Source of the DNA: Streptomyces ortus
GTDB lineage: Bacteria > Actinomycetota > Actinomycetes > Streptomycetales > Streptomycetaceae
Direction of reading: 5' to 3'
Assembly (NCBI RefSeq): GCF_026341275.1
Contig: NZ_JAIFZO010000002.1
Location: 1,562,361 to 1,626,360 of the forward strand
Length of the DNA: 64,000 nucleotides
Every line of letters begins with the position of its first letter. Position 1 is the stretch's first letter. Of this stretch, positions 25,001 to 32,360 are shown piece by piece. Made by a program: the position numbers and the translations under genes. Below the pieces are notes generated by a model, which saw only the letters and a list, made by a program, of their open reading frames with translations, ran no database searches and had not been told where the DNA came from.

Positions 25001-25465
25001 CCGGCGGGCCTCCCAGCGCGACGCCCGCGCCGTACGGTCCGGGAGATCGGTGAGGGCCGGGCCCTGCCAGAGGGCGAGGGCGTCGTCCAGGATGACGGCC
25101 GCCTTGCCGGGGTCGCCGTCGGCCAGCGCGCGCGCCCCCTCGCCCGCGAGCCGTTCGAACCGGTGCAGGTCGACGTCGTCGGCCGCCGCGCGCAGCCGGT
25201 AGCCGCCCTCGTCGGAGCCGATCGCGTCCGCGCCGAGCGCCCGGCGCAACCGGCCCACCAGGGCCTGCAGCGCGCCCGGCGCGTCGGCCGGGGGGTCGGC
25301 GCCCCAGACCTCGTCGACCAGCACGGCCACGGACACGGTCCGGCCGGGGCGCAGGGCGAGGACCGTCAGCAGGGCGCGCAGCCGCGCCCCGCCGACCGGA
25401 ACGAGGGTGCCGTCGGGGCGGAGTGCCTGGGTGGTGCCGAGGATGCGATAGCGCACGCAGACCAT
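22034..25465 (-). CDS. AfsR/SARP-type regulator with BTAD, NB-ARC and TPR domains
   Basis: A 1143-residue signal-integrating activator. Residues 1-95 are an OmpR-like winged helix (VRYRILGTTQALRPDG to GGYRLRA). About 100-250 is the bacterial transcriptional activation domain (DVDLHRFERLAGEGARALADGD to AYESVRRLLADRLGTDPGPEL). A low-complexity Gly/Arg/Pro linker follows. About 330-620 is the NB-ARC ATPase with P-loop GPGGAGKTRL, MLIVLDNCEHV and LATSREPLGVPGE. The remainder is helical TPR repeats and an acidic tail. This is the architecture of AfsR-like regulators of secondary metabolism. The start is ATG 25465; GTG 25456 is an alternative. No biosynthetic cluster is adjacent, so targets may lie elsewhere; the DrrAB-like genes converge on it. 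Confidence 0.93.
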   Translation of the reverse strand: MVCVRYRILGTTQALRPDGTLVPVGGARLRALLTVLALRPGRTVSVAVLVDEVWGADPPADAPGALQALVGRLRRALGADAIGSDEGGYRLRAAADDVDLHRFERLAGEGARALADGDPGKAAVILDDALALWQGPALTDLPDRTARASRWEARRLDARRARLGAALALGHAEQSLPDLTALCDTHPLDEPLQVLRLRALRDAGRAAEALAAYESVRRLLADRLGTDPGPELRALHTELLTGTPPVRRPGTPRNGSHPDNHRNGSVPYGDGSEAAPGWRGTATAPRERPVPVGNLRARLTSFVGRDTDLATIRGDLAAARLVTLLGPGGAGKTRLSQEAAESVAPDLPDGVWLAELAPVDDPETVPEAVLTAVGARETVLRGAGADELRAVTDRHDDPLLRLTEHCAKRRMLIVLDNCEHVVDAAARLVEQLLERCPGLTVLATSREPLGVPGELLRPVEPLPEPYALKLLADRGAAARPGFRIEDDPEAAAEICRRLDGLPLAIELAAARLRMLTPRQIADRLDNRFRLLTSGSRTVLPRQQTLRAVVDWSWELLDEDERDVLRRLSVFAGGCDLAAAEAVCGPAALEALGSLVDKSLVVAAPSGGQDAGEGTGEEAGPGSGDSAGGGMRYRLLETVAEYAGQRLDASGERPATERAHLTYYRELARTTDPRLRGPGQRAAIELFQLESENTRAALQRAVAAGDEQEALCLVLSLAWYWQIRDLRMITRNWTREVMAMGPDPFAPPTERAVPLYESCVADPPPMSPDVLVEARRGVHLLHLACMDLELDTWQTPEAEAKLRAVNEAYEPGLPQVCRNPGYLWFFAVLLTGDMDRLRQVIDASVETCRRLGTRWELAVALQMRANMLANRADWAGDAAHDADESLELFVGLEDAWGAAEALSARGEAHERKGEYQLAAKDYETAIGHAERLGARAQVAILSTRLGSVLIDAGETGRGERLLREVLEQGDGAHNEAMPGARLFLAMWLGRTGRVAEARAQMERLWDDFGAVRFVVFDGFVMGVEAWLDSQEGLYDEAVVKVRGALERAKDPLTQMIAPHMFSVHLATASIALAGAEGGRRAEDAARCLGAADKLLPAGHFRAVVEHEIRAQGEAAARGVLDGPAYDAAYAQGGGLSFEEAAALV

Positions 25466-25647
25466 TGTCCCTGTCCGCGCCCCGGGCCCGCCCCGGATTT
25501 CGGACCGGCGTGAACCGGTGAGGGCGGAGGACGCGAGTGGAGGGCCGGAGGAACCTCCGACCCTCCCTGGGACGTTCCCCCCACACCACCGGTACGGTCT
25601 ACCCGGCACGCCCAAGCCCGTTCGAACTTTTCAGGGAGCCCCGCCCC

Positions 25648-26478
25648 ATGACCACCGCCACAGGCCGGCACAGTGATGGGGGTCCCCCCAGGCAATCGAA
25701 GCACTGGGAGAGGATCAGCCCCGTGTTCCTCGGGATCGTGGCCGTCGCGGCGGTGACCGGCTGGGCCACCTGGACGGGCTTCGCCGAGCAGCCGGGCGTC
25801 GCCGTCTTCCTGTTCGTGACGGCCGCGTGGATCGTCTCGCTCTGTCTGCACGAGTACGCGCACGCGCGCACCGCCCTGCACAGCGGCGACATCTCGATCG
25901 GCGCGAAGGGCTATCTGACCCTGAACCCGCTGAAGTACACGCACGCGCTGCTCAGCATCGTGCTGCCGGTCCTCTTCGTCATCATGGGCGGTATCGGTCT
26001 GCCCGGTGGCGCGGTGTTCATCGAGCGGAGCCGGATCCGGGGCCGCTGGAAGCACAGCCTGATCTCGGCGGCGGGCCCGCTGACGAACGTGCTGTTCGCG
26101 GTGGTCTGCACGGCCCCGTTCTGGCTGGACGCGCTGGACGGCGTACCGGCCGACTTCCAGTTCGCCCTCGCGTTCCTGGCGTTGCTGCAGGTCACGGCCG
26201 CGCTGCTGAACTTCCTGCCGATCCCGGGCCTGGACGGCTACGGCGTGATCGAGCCCTGGCTCTCGTACAAGATCCGCCGCCAGGTGGAGCCGTACGCGCC
26301 CTTCGGTCTGCTCTTCGTCTTCGCGATCCTGTGGATCCCGGAGGTGAACAACCAGTTCTTCGACGCGATCGACGCGCTGCTGCGCACCCTGGGCATCGAC
26401 GAGATCCGTACGTACTGCGGGCAGAACCTCTACCGGTTCTGGACGGAGACCGACCAGTACTGCTCGGTCAACCAGTGA
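25648..26478 (+). CDS. M50 family (site-2 protease-like) zinc metalloprotease
   Basis: A 276-residue integral membrane protease with about six helices. The zinc site is H68-E-Y-A-H72 in a helix (WIVSLCLHEYAHARTAL), and the third ligand Asp lies in LNFLPIPGLDGYGVI. These enzymes cut transmembrane segments of signalling proteins such as anti-sigma factors. There is no PDZ or CBS domain, so it belongs to the minimal rhomboid-sized subgroup. The start is the ATG after AGGGAG. Residues 10-18 (DGGPPRQSK) are encoded by a sequence matching a common streptomycete repeat. Its 3' end overlaps the small membrane gene on the other strand by 11 bases. Confidence 0.9.
   Translation: MTTATGRHSDGGPPRQSKHWERISPVFLGIVAVAAVTGWATWTGFAEQPGVAVFLFVTAAWIVSLCLHEYAHARTALHSGDISIGAKGYLTLNPLKYTHALLSIVLPVLFVIMGGIGLPGGAVFIERSRIRGRWKHSLISAAGPLTNVLFAVVCTAPFWLDALDGVPADFQFALAFLALLQVTAALLNFLPIPGLDGYGVIEPWLSYKIRRQVEPYAPFGLLFVFAILWIPEVNNQFFDAIDALLRTLGIDEIRTYCGQNLYRFWTETDQYCSVNQ
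25677..25716. repeat. Interspersed repeat inside the M50 protease gene
   Basis: TGGGGGTCCCCCCAGGC (25677-25693) begins a sequence that continues to an imperfect CTGGGAGAGG. It is laid out like the element in the PhzF-like gene. It is read in-frame and encodes part of the flexible N terminus before the first helix. Confidence 0.5.
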
Positions 26479-26656
26479 CGGAGGACGCCTTGCGCCGCAT
26501 CCGGTCCCGGCGCAGGTAGTACCAGGTCATGTTGGACGACAGGCCCGCGAGCAGCACCCAGACGATCCCCAGCCAGCTGCCCTGGACGAAGGAGACGACG
26601 GCCGCCGCCGTGGCCAGGACGCAGACGACGAGGGCGTAGAGGGCGAGTCGGGACAT
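26468..26656 (-). CDS. Small two-helix membrane protein
   Basis: A 62-residue protein with two hydrophobic helices (LALYALVVCVLATAAAVVSFV and WLGIVWVLLAGLSSNMTWYYL) and a basic tail (RRDRMRRKASS). The pattern is consistent with a small streptomycete membrane protein of unknown role. The start is the ATG preceded by GGAGCAG; a longer frame adds an unlikely Gly/Pro leader. It converges on and overlaps the M50 gene by 11 bases. A long hairpin separates it from the F420 oxidoreductase gene upstream. Confidence 0.75.
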   Translation of the reverse strand: MSRLALYALVVCVLATAAAVVSFVQGSWLGIVWVLLAGLSSNMTWYYLRRDRMRRKASSVTG

Positions 26657-26703
26657 GGGTTCTGCTCCTGTCGGGGAACTCCGGGAGCCCGGCGCCACAG
26701 CAC

Positions 26704-26760
26704 GCGGGTTCCGGAGGGGGACACTGCTCGGCTCCAGTGTCCCCCACGTCCGGAACCCGC
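26704..26760. terminator. Long hairpin terminator behind the F420H2:NADP oxidoreductase gene
   Basis: GCGGGTTCCGGA (26704-26715) pairs with 26749-26760, and GGGGGACACTG (26716-26726) pairs with 26735-26745, giving a 23-bp stem with an 8-base loop and a 3-base bulge (26746-26748). It lies 32 bases after the oxidoreductase stop on the minus strand and before the small membrane gene. It is the longest unique hairpin in the window and is unrelated to the repeat family. Confidence 0.8.
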
Positions 26761-26791
26761 CCGTACACGGTCCCGGTCGCCGGTCGGGGCT

Positions 26792-27496
26792 CTAGAGGTC
26801 GGTGAGGCGCAGGCCCGCGTGGGCCTTGTAGCGGCGGTTCACCGAGATCAGGTTCGCCACCAGCGACTCGACCTGGTGGGCGTTGCGCAGCCGCCCGGAG
26901 AAGATGCCGCGCATGCCCGGGATGCGGCCGGCCAGCGCCTGGACGATCTCGACGTCGGCGCGCTCCTCGCCGAGCACCATCACGTCGGTGTCGATCTCCT
27001 CGATCTCCGGGTCCTGGAGCAGCACGGCCGACAGGTGGTGGAAGGCGGCGGTGACACGGGAGTCCGGCAGCAGCGCGGCGGCCTGTTCGGCGGCGCTGCC
27101 CTCCTCGGGCTTGAGCGCGTACGCGCCCTTCTTGTCGAAGCCGAGCGGGTTGACGCAGTCGACGACGAGCTTGCCGGCCAGTTCCTCCCGCAGCGACTCC
27201 AGGGTCTTGCCGTGTCCGTCCCACGGCACGGCGACGATCACGATGTCGCTGCGGCGGGCGGTCTCGGCGTTGTCGGCGCCCTCGACGCCGTGTCCGAGCT
27301 CGTCGGCGGCGGCCTGCGCGCGCTCCGCGGCCCGCGAGCCGATGATCACCTGCTGCCCGGCACGGGCCAGCCGGTAGGCGAGGCCCTTGCCCTGCGGACC
27401 GGTGCCGCCGAGTACGCCGACGACGAGCCCGGAGACGTCGGGAAGGTCCCAGGGGTCCTTGGCGGGGGCCTTCTGTGCACTGTCAGTAGAGGTCAT
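26792..27496 (-). CDS. npdG: F420H2:NADP+ oxidoreductase (NpdG/Fno type)
   Basis: A 234-residue Rossmann enzyme that passes hydride between reduced coenzyme F420 and NADP. The dinucleotide loop is VLGGTGPQGKGLAYRL (about 28-43) with the NADP-selective GSRAAERA downstream. Further family blocks are DIVIVAVPWDGH, LVVDCVNPLGFDKKGAY and AFHHLSAVLL. The length and the GGTGPQGKGLA loop separate it from ordinary 6-phosphogluconate-like dehydrogenases. In actinomycetes it supplies F420H2 for nitroreductase-like and secondary-metabolism enzymes. The start is MTSTDSAQK, giving a short leader. It is followed by a strong terminator and preceded on the same strand by the sialidase-like gene. Confidence 0.92.
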   Translation of the reverse strand: MTSTDSAQKAPAKDPWDLPDVSGLVVGVLGGTGPQGKGLAYRLARAGQQVIIGSRAAERAQAAADELGHGVEGADNAETARRSDIVIVAVPWDGHGKTLESLREELAGKLVVDCVNPLGFDKKGAYALKPEEGSAAEQAAALLPDSRVTAAFHHLSAVLLQDPEIEEIDTDVMVLGEERADVEIVQALAGRIPGMRGIFSGRLRNAHQVESLVANLISVNRRYKAHAGLRLTDL

Positions 27497-27553
27497 GGGC
27501 CGACTTTACGTGCGTGGTGGTCCCTTCCGGCGGGTGGCTCCGGTGCGCGCCGC

Positions 27554-28729
27554 TCAGGGGAGAGCCGTGACCAGAGACGTCACGGGGATACGCCGGAAGG
27601 TGATGGTCTCGTACGCGCCGAAGTCGCCCGTCTCGTGGAGGAGTCCGACCGTGTCCTCGTCGACGCGGACGAGATCGGAGTACGCGGCGGGCAGTCCGTC
27701 GACGGTGTGCGCCGTCCGCCAGGTGACGCCGTCGTCGGTGCTGGCGCGGACCGTCATCAGGGCGCGGAAGCCGGGGTCGGCGGGGCCCGAGTAGAGGAGG
27801 AGGTCGGGGTCGCGGAGCTGGAGCACGCAGCCCTCGACGACGGGACCGACGAGGCCTGCCTGCGGGCGGAAGGGCTTGACCAGGGTCCGGCCGCCGTCCC
27901 GCGAGTACGCGTCGGCGCGGGTGCCGGGGGCGTCGGAGTCGTTGCGGGTGTTGAAGTAGACGCGGCCGTCGGGGAGTTCGGCGGCGGTGGTCTCGTTCAC
28001 GTTGATGCGGTTGGCGGGGTCGTCGTCGACGTACCCGATGCGCCAGGTCGCGCCGTGGTCGTCGCTGAGCAGACAGTGCCCGCCGTTGTACTTGCCCTCG
28101 GTGCCGGTGTCCGTGCCGGTCGGCGGGAGGGAGTGGTTGGCGGGGACGACGATCCGGCCGGTGGTGAGCTGGAGGGCGTGGCCGGGAGTGGTGGCGTACC
28201 AGCGCCAGGCCGCCTTCTTCGCCTGCCCGGTGATCTCCCGCGGGGTGGACCAGGTACGTCCGTCGTCGTCGCTGTGCCGGATCCAGACGCGGCGCCCGTC
28301 GGCGGCGCTCACCTTCCCCCGGCGGATGGCGTCCTCGGTGGCGAGGGCCGCGTTGCGGACGTGGACGAGCAGGATCCTGCCGGTGTCGAGGACGACGGGG
28401 GCCGGGTTCCCGGCCAGCGCCTCGCCGTTCGAGGCGGCCACCTGGAGCGGTCCCCACGTCAGTCCGCCGTCCGTGGAGCGCTTCAGGACGATGTCGATGT
28501 GGCCGAAGTCGTCGCGGGAGCCGACCCTGCCCTCGCAGAAGGCGAGCAGGGTTCCCTCGCGGGTGGCGACGACGGCCGGGATACGGAAGCTCGCGTAGCC
28601 CTCCCGCCCGGCCCGGAACGGCACGGACACCCCACGGCCGGTCGCACTGCCGGTCTCGCCGCTGCTCTCGCCGCTGCTCTCGCCGCTGTTCTCGCTGCCG
28701 GTCTCATTGCTGGTCTCACTGCTGGTCAT
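27554..28729 (-). CDS. Sialidase-fold (exo-alpha-sialidase) protein without signal peptide
   Basis: A 391-residue six-bladed beta-propeller. The FRIP motif is present (YASFRIPAVV), and five Asp-box repeats follow: STDGGLTW, SDDDGRTW, SDDHGATW, SRDGGRTL and STDDGVTW. Arginines after the boxes and a late Tyr/Glu pair fit the sialidase active site, although substrate specificity cannot be read. The first 35 residues are a Ser/Glu/Thr/Gly repeat (TSSETSNETGSENSG and onward) with no hydrophobic signal, so export is not evident. I chose ATG 28729 because AAGGAG lies eight bases before it; ATG 28735 has only two bases of spacing. It could be a lyase or sugar-binding enzyme on the same fold. Confidence 0.85.
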   Translation of the reverse strand: MTSSETSNETGSENSGESSGESSGETGSATGRGVSVPFRAGREGYASFRIPAVVATREGTLLAFCEGRVGSRDDFGHIDIVLKRSTDGGLTWGPLQVAASNGEALAGNPAPVVLDTGRILLVHVRNAALATEDAIRRGKVSAADGRRVWIRHSDDDGRTWSTPREITGQAKKAAWRWYATTPGHALQLTTGRIVVPANHSLPPTGTDTGTEGKYNGGHCLLSDDHGATWRIGYVDDDPANRINVNETTAAELPDGRVYFNTRNDSDAPGTRADAYSRDGGRTLVKPFRPQAGLVGPVVEGCVLQLRDPDLLLYSGPADPGFRALMTVRASTDDGVTWRTAHTVDGLPAAYSDLVRVDEDTVGLLHETGDFGAYETITFRRIPVTSLVTALP

Positions 28730-28836
28730 GGACATCGCTCCTTGCCCGCCGGGTGAACCGGCCAGTGTGCCCAGGACGGGCGAATTCGCCGTGAACGCCG
28801 TCTGACGCGCAGTCGGCTGCGGCAGGATGCGGCCCC

Positions 28837-29451
28837 ATGGATGCCGTACGGGTGGCCTTGTTGCGCGAAGTGCTCGCCGGGACCGAGTGGCCGGGAGCAA
28901 CCCGGCGGTTCGCGGGGACGCTGCGGTCGTCCGTGCTGCCGCACGGGGGCGGACTTCTTCTGGTGGGCACGGCGGAGTACGAACCGTGGCACCTCGCCGC
29001 GCATCTGGTGGACGAGGCCGCCTGGTCGGGCACGCCGGAGCTGAAGCCGACGCTGGTGCGGCACGGGGCGCGGCCCGGTGACCCGGCGCATCTGGCGGTG
29101 GGGCTCGGCCGGATCGAGGCGGCCCGGCGCGGCGAGACGCTGCTCGTCGTGGCGCCGGGCGCGCCCGGGGCGCCGCTCCTGGAGCGGGTGTACGACGCGC
29201 GGCGGGCGGGGGCGACGGTCCTCGCACTGGACTCGGGGGACCACGAACTGCACGCCATGGCGCACGAGGCGCTGGCGGTACCGCCGGGACCGGACCTCGA
29301 CGAGGGGCTGGATCTGGACACGGTTCAGCATCTGGTCAGTGCGGCCACCGGGGAGAACGCGCTGCCCGCGCCCCGGGGCCGACGGCGGTTCACCGACCGG
29401 CTGGCGCGGCTGGCGGACCGGTTGACGGCGCCGCCGCCCGCGCGCTGGTGA
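28837..29451 (+). CDS. Conserved hypothetical protein, Rossmann/SIS-like
   Basis: A 204-residue soluble protein with no signal or membrane segment. The middle reads GETLLVVAPGAPGAPLLERVYDARRAGATVLALDSGDHELHAMAHEALAVP, a strand-helix-strand pattern like a sugar-isomerase (SIS) half domain. The first half is SSVLPHGGGLLLVGTAEYEPWHLAAHLVDEAAW, and the C terminus is basic (GRRRFTDRLARLADRLTAPPPARW). I do not recognise a characterised family. It starts 107 bases from the divergent sialidase-like gene and is followed by an MFS exporter on the same strand. Confidence 0.7.
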   Translation: MDAVRVALLREVLAGTEWPGATRRFAGTLRSSVLPHGGGLLLVGTAEYEPWHLAAHLVDEAAWSGTPELKPTLVRHGARPGDPAHLAVGLGRIEAARRGETLLVVAPGAPGAPLLERVYDARRAGATVLALDSGDHELHAMAHEALAVPPGPDLDEGLDLDTVQHLVSAATGENALPAPRGRRRFTDRLARLADRLTAPPPARW

Positions 29452-29544
29452 GGTGACGGTTCGCTCGGCGGGCCGCTCCGTCGGCCACTCGGGGCGGAAA
29501 AAGCGTTTGTCGGCGGCGGGGTCGCGACCGCAGCATGTCCCGTC

Positions 29545-30891
29545 GTGACGGAACTGAGCAAGCCCGAGGCCGAGCGCCGGCCCGAGCCCGAGCCCGAGGT
29601 CAAGGCTGAGGCTGGGGCCGGTACGCGGCTGCGGGCGCTGTTGCCCGATCTCGCGCCGTGGCGGACCTCGGCCGACTTCCGGCGGCTGTGGGTGGCCGGG
29701 CTCATCACCAACTTCGGCAGCTTCCTGACGTTCGTCGCGCTGCCGGTGCAGATGAAGGAGCTGACCGGTTCGGCGGTCGCCGTCGGCGCGCTCGGTGCCG
29801 TGGAACTCGTCCCGCTGATCGTGTTCGGACTGTACGGCGGAGCGCTCGCCGACGCCCTGGACAAGCGGAAGCTGATCATGTGGACGGAGGCGGGGCAGGG
29901 GGCGCTGTCGGCCGTCCTGCTGGTCAACGCGCTGCTGCCGGAGCCCCTGGTGTGGCCGCTGTACGCCGTCGCCGCGCTGTCCTCCGCGCTCGTCGCCGTG
30001 CAGCGGCCGGCGCTCGACGCGCTCACCCCGCGCATCGTCCGGCACGAGCACCTGCCGGCCGCCGCCGCGCTCAACTCGCTGCGCTGGACGGTCGGCGGGG
30101 TCGCCGGACCGGCGGTCGCGGGGCTCGTCGTGGCGTACGCGGGGCTCGGCTGGGCCTATGCCGCGGACCTCGCCACGTTCGCCGTCTCGCTCTTCCTGGC
30201 CGTGGGGCTCGCCGCGTCGCCCGCCGCGCACGAGGCCGCGAAACCGTCACTGCGGTCGATCGCGGAGGGCGCGCGGTACGCGTGGAGCCGCAAGGAGTTG
30301 CTGGGGACGTACGCGATCGACCTGGCCGCGATGTTCTTCGCCTTCCCGCTCGCCGTGCTGCCGTTCCTCGCGGACGAGCTGGACGCCGAGTGGTCGCTCG
30401 GACTGATGTACGCGGCGTTGCCCGCGGGGTCGCTGCTGGTGAGCCTGACGAGTGGGTGGACCTCGCGGATCCATCGGCACGGGCGGATGGTGGCGTTCGC
30501 GGCGGCGTGCTGGGGGCTCGCGATGGTGGCCGCGGGAGCAGTTCACGAGGTGTGGCTCGTGCTGCTGTTCCTGACGCTGGCCGGCTGCTTCGACATGGTC
30601 AGCGGGATCTTCCGGGCGGCGATGTGGAACCAGACGATCCCCGATGAGCTGCGGGGGCGGCTGGCGGGGATCGAGCTGCTGTCGTACTCGGCCGGGCCAC
30701 AGCTGGGGCAGGTGCGGGCGGGCGGGATGGCCGCGGTCTTCTCGGTGCGGGCGTCAGTGTGGGCGGGGGGTGTGATGTGCGTGGCGGCGGTGGGGGTGCT
30801 GGCGGCGTGCCTGCCGAAGCTCATGACGTACGACGTGCGGACGAATGAACATGCGGTGCGGATGAAGTCGGCGCGGGGCGGTGGGGGTTGA
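29545..30891 (+). CDS. MFS exporter, EntS/MFS_3 family
   Basis: A 448-residue transporter with about twelve helices and a charged N-terminal extension (PEAERRPEPEPEVKAEAGAG). Recognisable blocks are DFRRLWVAGLITNFGSFLTFVALPVQM, typical of the enterobactin-exporter-like MFS_3 group, LYGGALADALDKRKLIMW (motif A) and RPALDALTPRIVRHEHLPAAAALNSLRW. It may export siderophores or other small molecules, but its own promoter has no visible iron box, so the iron link is only suggested by the family and the iron genes 1.5 kb away. GTG start at 29545. It converges on the small gene at 31009 across an array of intergenic repeats. Confidence 0.9.
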   Translation: MTELSKPEAERRPEPEPEVKAEAGAGTRLRALLPDLAPWRTSADFRRLWVAGLITNFGSFLTFVALPVQMKELTGSAVAVGALGAVELVPLIVFGLYGGALADALDKRKLIMWTEAGQGALSAVLLVNALLPEPLVWPLYAVAALSSALVAVQRPALDALTPRIVRHEHLPAAAALNSLRWTVGGVAGPAVAGLVVAYAGLGWAYAADLATFAVSLFLAVGLAASPAAHEAAKPSLRSIAEGARYAWSRKELLGTYAIDLAAMFFAFPLAVLPFLADELDAEWSLGLMYAALPAGSLLVSLTSGWTSRIHRHGRMVAFAAACWGLAMVAAGAVHEVWLVLLFLTLAGCFDMVSGIFRAAMWNQTIPDELRGRLAGIELLSYSAGPQLGQVRAGGMAAVFSVRASVWAGGVMCVAAVGVLAACLPKLMTYDVRTNEHAVRMKSARGGGG

Positions 30892-30893
30892 AC

Positions 30894-31003
30894 GCGCGGT
30901 TCCCCGCGCCCCTGGCTACCTGGGGCGCGGGGAACCGCGCGATCTTTTCGGCTTCCAGGGGCGCGGGGAACGGCGCAATCTTTCAGGGGCGCGGGGAACG
31001 GAG
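30894..31003. repeat. GC-rich intergenic repeat: one full hairpin and two extra right arms
   Basis: A perfect 19-bp inverted repeat (30894-30912 with 30922-30940) has GCGCGGTTCCCCGCGCC at its left and is followed by GATCTTTT. It lies three bases after the MFS stop and serves as its terminator. Two further right-arm copies without partners follow at about 30958-30983 and 30984-31003, up to the stop of the convergent gene. Confidence 0.88.
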
Positions 31004-31008
31004 CGGGT

Positions 31009-31239
31009 CTAGTGGTCGTCCGCGGCACCCGGAGCGCGGTCGTGCCACTTGGGGTCCGTCTCCCATTCGAGGTTGCGCTCACGGGCCGTGTCCATCGCCC
31101 GCTGGGCCTCCTCGCGGGACGCGTACGGACCGAAGCGGTCCTTCGCCGGGCACTCCGGGCCCTCCTCCACCTTCTTGTGTTCCAGGCAGTAGTACCACTC
31201 GCCCGGCTTACCGACCGTCCGCTTCTTGAACAGGGCCAT
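31009..31239 (-). CDS. Small SPOR-like hypothetical protein
   Basis: A 76-residue hydrophilic protein. It opens [50 protein letters not shown]; the [15 protein letters not shown] segment resembles the small SPOR-type motif seen in many actinobacterial proteins, and the two cysteines (CLEH and ECPAK) may bind a metal or form a disulphide. The C terminus is acidic (APGAADDH). GAGAGGAG precedes the ATG by six bases. It is divergent from methionine aminopeptidase, a typical position in streptomycetes. Function is unknown. Confidence 0.8.
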   Translation of the reverse strand: MALFKKRTVGKPGEWYYCLEHKKVEEGPECPAKDRFGPYASREEAQRAMDTARERNLEWETDPKWHDRAPGAADDH

Positions 31240-31284
31240 GACCAGCTCCTCTCGCCACCGACATGTTCCCCCATCCGCGCTGGT

Positions 31285-31290
31285 TAGACT
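31285..31290 (+). promoter_or_regulatory. -10 element of map, probably leaderless
   Basis: TAGACT ends seven bases before the map ATG at 31298, which puts transcription start at or within a base or two of the start codon. No ribosome binding site precedes the ATG, in agreement with a leaderless mRNA. Confidence 0.6.
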
Positions 31291-31297
31291 CGCTGAC

Positions 31298-32155
31298 ATG
31301 TCTGGCCAGTCGCTGCTCGTCCCAGGGGAGCTGTCCCCCACCCGTTCCGTGCCCGGGAACATCCGCCGCCCGGAGTACGTCGGCAAGCCCGCCCCGACCC
31401 CGTACACCGGGCCGGAGGTGCAGACCCCCGAGACGATCGAGGCGATGCGCGTCGCCGGCCGGATCGCCGCGCAAGCCATGGCCGAGGCCGCGAAGCTCAT
31501 CGCGCCGGGCGTCACCACGGACGAGCTGGACCGGGTCGCGCACGCGTACATGTGCGACCACGGCGCCTACCCGTCCACGCTCGGCTACCGCGGCTTCCCG
31601 AAGTCCCTGTGCACCTCGGTCAACGAGGTCATCTGCCACGGCATCCCGGACTCCACGGTCCTGCGGGACGGCGACATCATCAACCTCGACGTGACGGCGT
31701 ACATCGGGGGCGTGCACGGCGACAACAACGCCACGTACCTCGTCGGCGACGTCGCCGAGGAGTCGCGGCTGCTGGTCGAGCGGACCCGTGAGGCGCTGGA
31801 GCGGGCCATCAAGGCGGTCAGGCCCGGCCGCCAGATCAACATCATCGGCCGCGTCATCGAGTCGTACGCGAAGCGGTTCGGGTACGGGGTCGTCCGGGAC
31901 TTCACCGGGCACGGCATCAACTCCTCGTTCCACTCCGGGCTGATCGTCCCGCACTACGACAGCCCGCACGCGACGACCGTGATGCAGCCCGGGATGACGT
32001 TCACGATCGAGCCGATGCTGACGCTGGGCTCGTACGACTACGACATGTGGGACGACGGGTGGACGGTCGTCACGAAGGACCGGCTGCGGACCGCGCAGTT
32101 CGAGCACACCCTGGTCGTCACGGACAGCGGGGCCGAGATCCTCACGCTGCCGTAG
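31298..32155 (+). CDS. map: Type I methionine aminopeptidase
   Basis: A 285-residue cytoplasmic metalloenzyme that removes the initiator methionine. The pita-bread fold ligands are visible: the first Asp in [22 protein letters not shown] (two Asp ligands), the His of the [19 protein letters not shown] block, the Glu of [12 protein letters not shown], and the terminal Glu in [10 protein letters not shown]. The upstream half has the substrate-site CHGIPD. The first 40 residues ([24 protein letters not shown]) are the SH3-ligand-like linker of actinobacterial type Ic enzymes, which helps ribosome docking. The start is ATG 31298, immediately after a -10. A hairpin terminator follows. Confidence 0.97.
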   Translation: MSGQSLLVPGELSPTRSVPGNIRRPEYVGKPAPTPYTGPEVQTPETIEAMRVAGRIAAQAMAEAAKLIAPGVTTDELDRVAHAYMCDHGAYPSTLGYRGFPKSLCTSVNEVICHGIPDSTVLRDGDIINLDVTAYIGGVHGDNNATYLVGDVAEESRLLVERTREALERAIKAVRPGRQINIIGRVIESYAKRFGYGVVRDFTGHGINSSFHSGLIVPHYDSPHATTVMQPGMTFTIEPMLTLGSYDYDMWDDGWTVVTKDRLRTAQFEHTLVVTDSGAEILTLP

Positions 32156-32192
32156 CCGCCCCCGGCCCATCGGCGTCCGACGCACGCTGCCC

Positions 32193-32224
32193 GCCGCCCG
32201 CTCGTTCTGAGCGGGCGGCTCTTT
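32193..32224 (+). terminator. Terminator of map
   Basis: GCCGCCCGCTC (32193-32203) pairs with GAGCGGGCGGC (32209-32219) around a five-base loop and is followed by TCTTTC. It lies about 38 bases after the stop codon. Confidence 0.88.
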
Positions 32225-32288
32225 CATGTTCAGGTGGAAGCGAGGGGCATTCGGGGTACCTTTTTACCGACAGGGCGTCGGGAACCCA

Positions 32289-32316
32289 TTGACTTAGGTA
32301 AGCCTAACCATAGAAG
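32289..32316 (+). promoter_or_regulatory. Promoter and iron box of the heme oxygenase gene
   Basis: A -35-like TTGACT (32289-32294) and a -10-like TAGAAG (32311-32316) frame the sequence TTAGGTAAGCCTAACCATA (32294-32312). This agrees at 14 of 19 positions with the DmdR/IdeR iron-box consensus TTAGGTTAGGCTCACCTAA. A repressor bound here would cover the promoter when iron is plentiful. Confidence 0.8.
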
Positions 32317-32360
32317 ATTGGCCCGGCTCCCGTCTCCCCCGTTCAGCCCCGGAGGTCCTC

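Noticed and set aside
19716..25465. Possible secondary-metabolite gene cluster around the DrrAB exporter and SARP regulator
   Set aside because: No polyketide, peptide, terpene or tailoring genes are adjacent; neighbours are panB and an M50 protease.
22151..25513. 1120-codon open frame on the plus strand opposite the SARP gene
   Set aside because: It is an antisense shadow caused by high GC content; the minus-strand protein has clear domains and the plus-strand translation has none.
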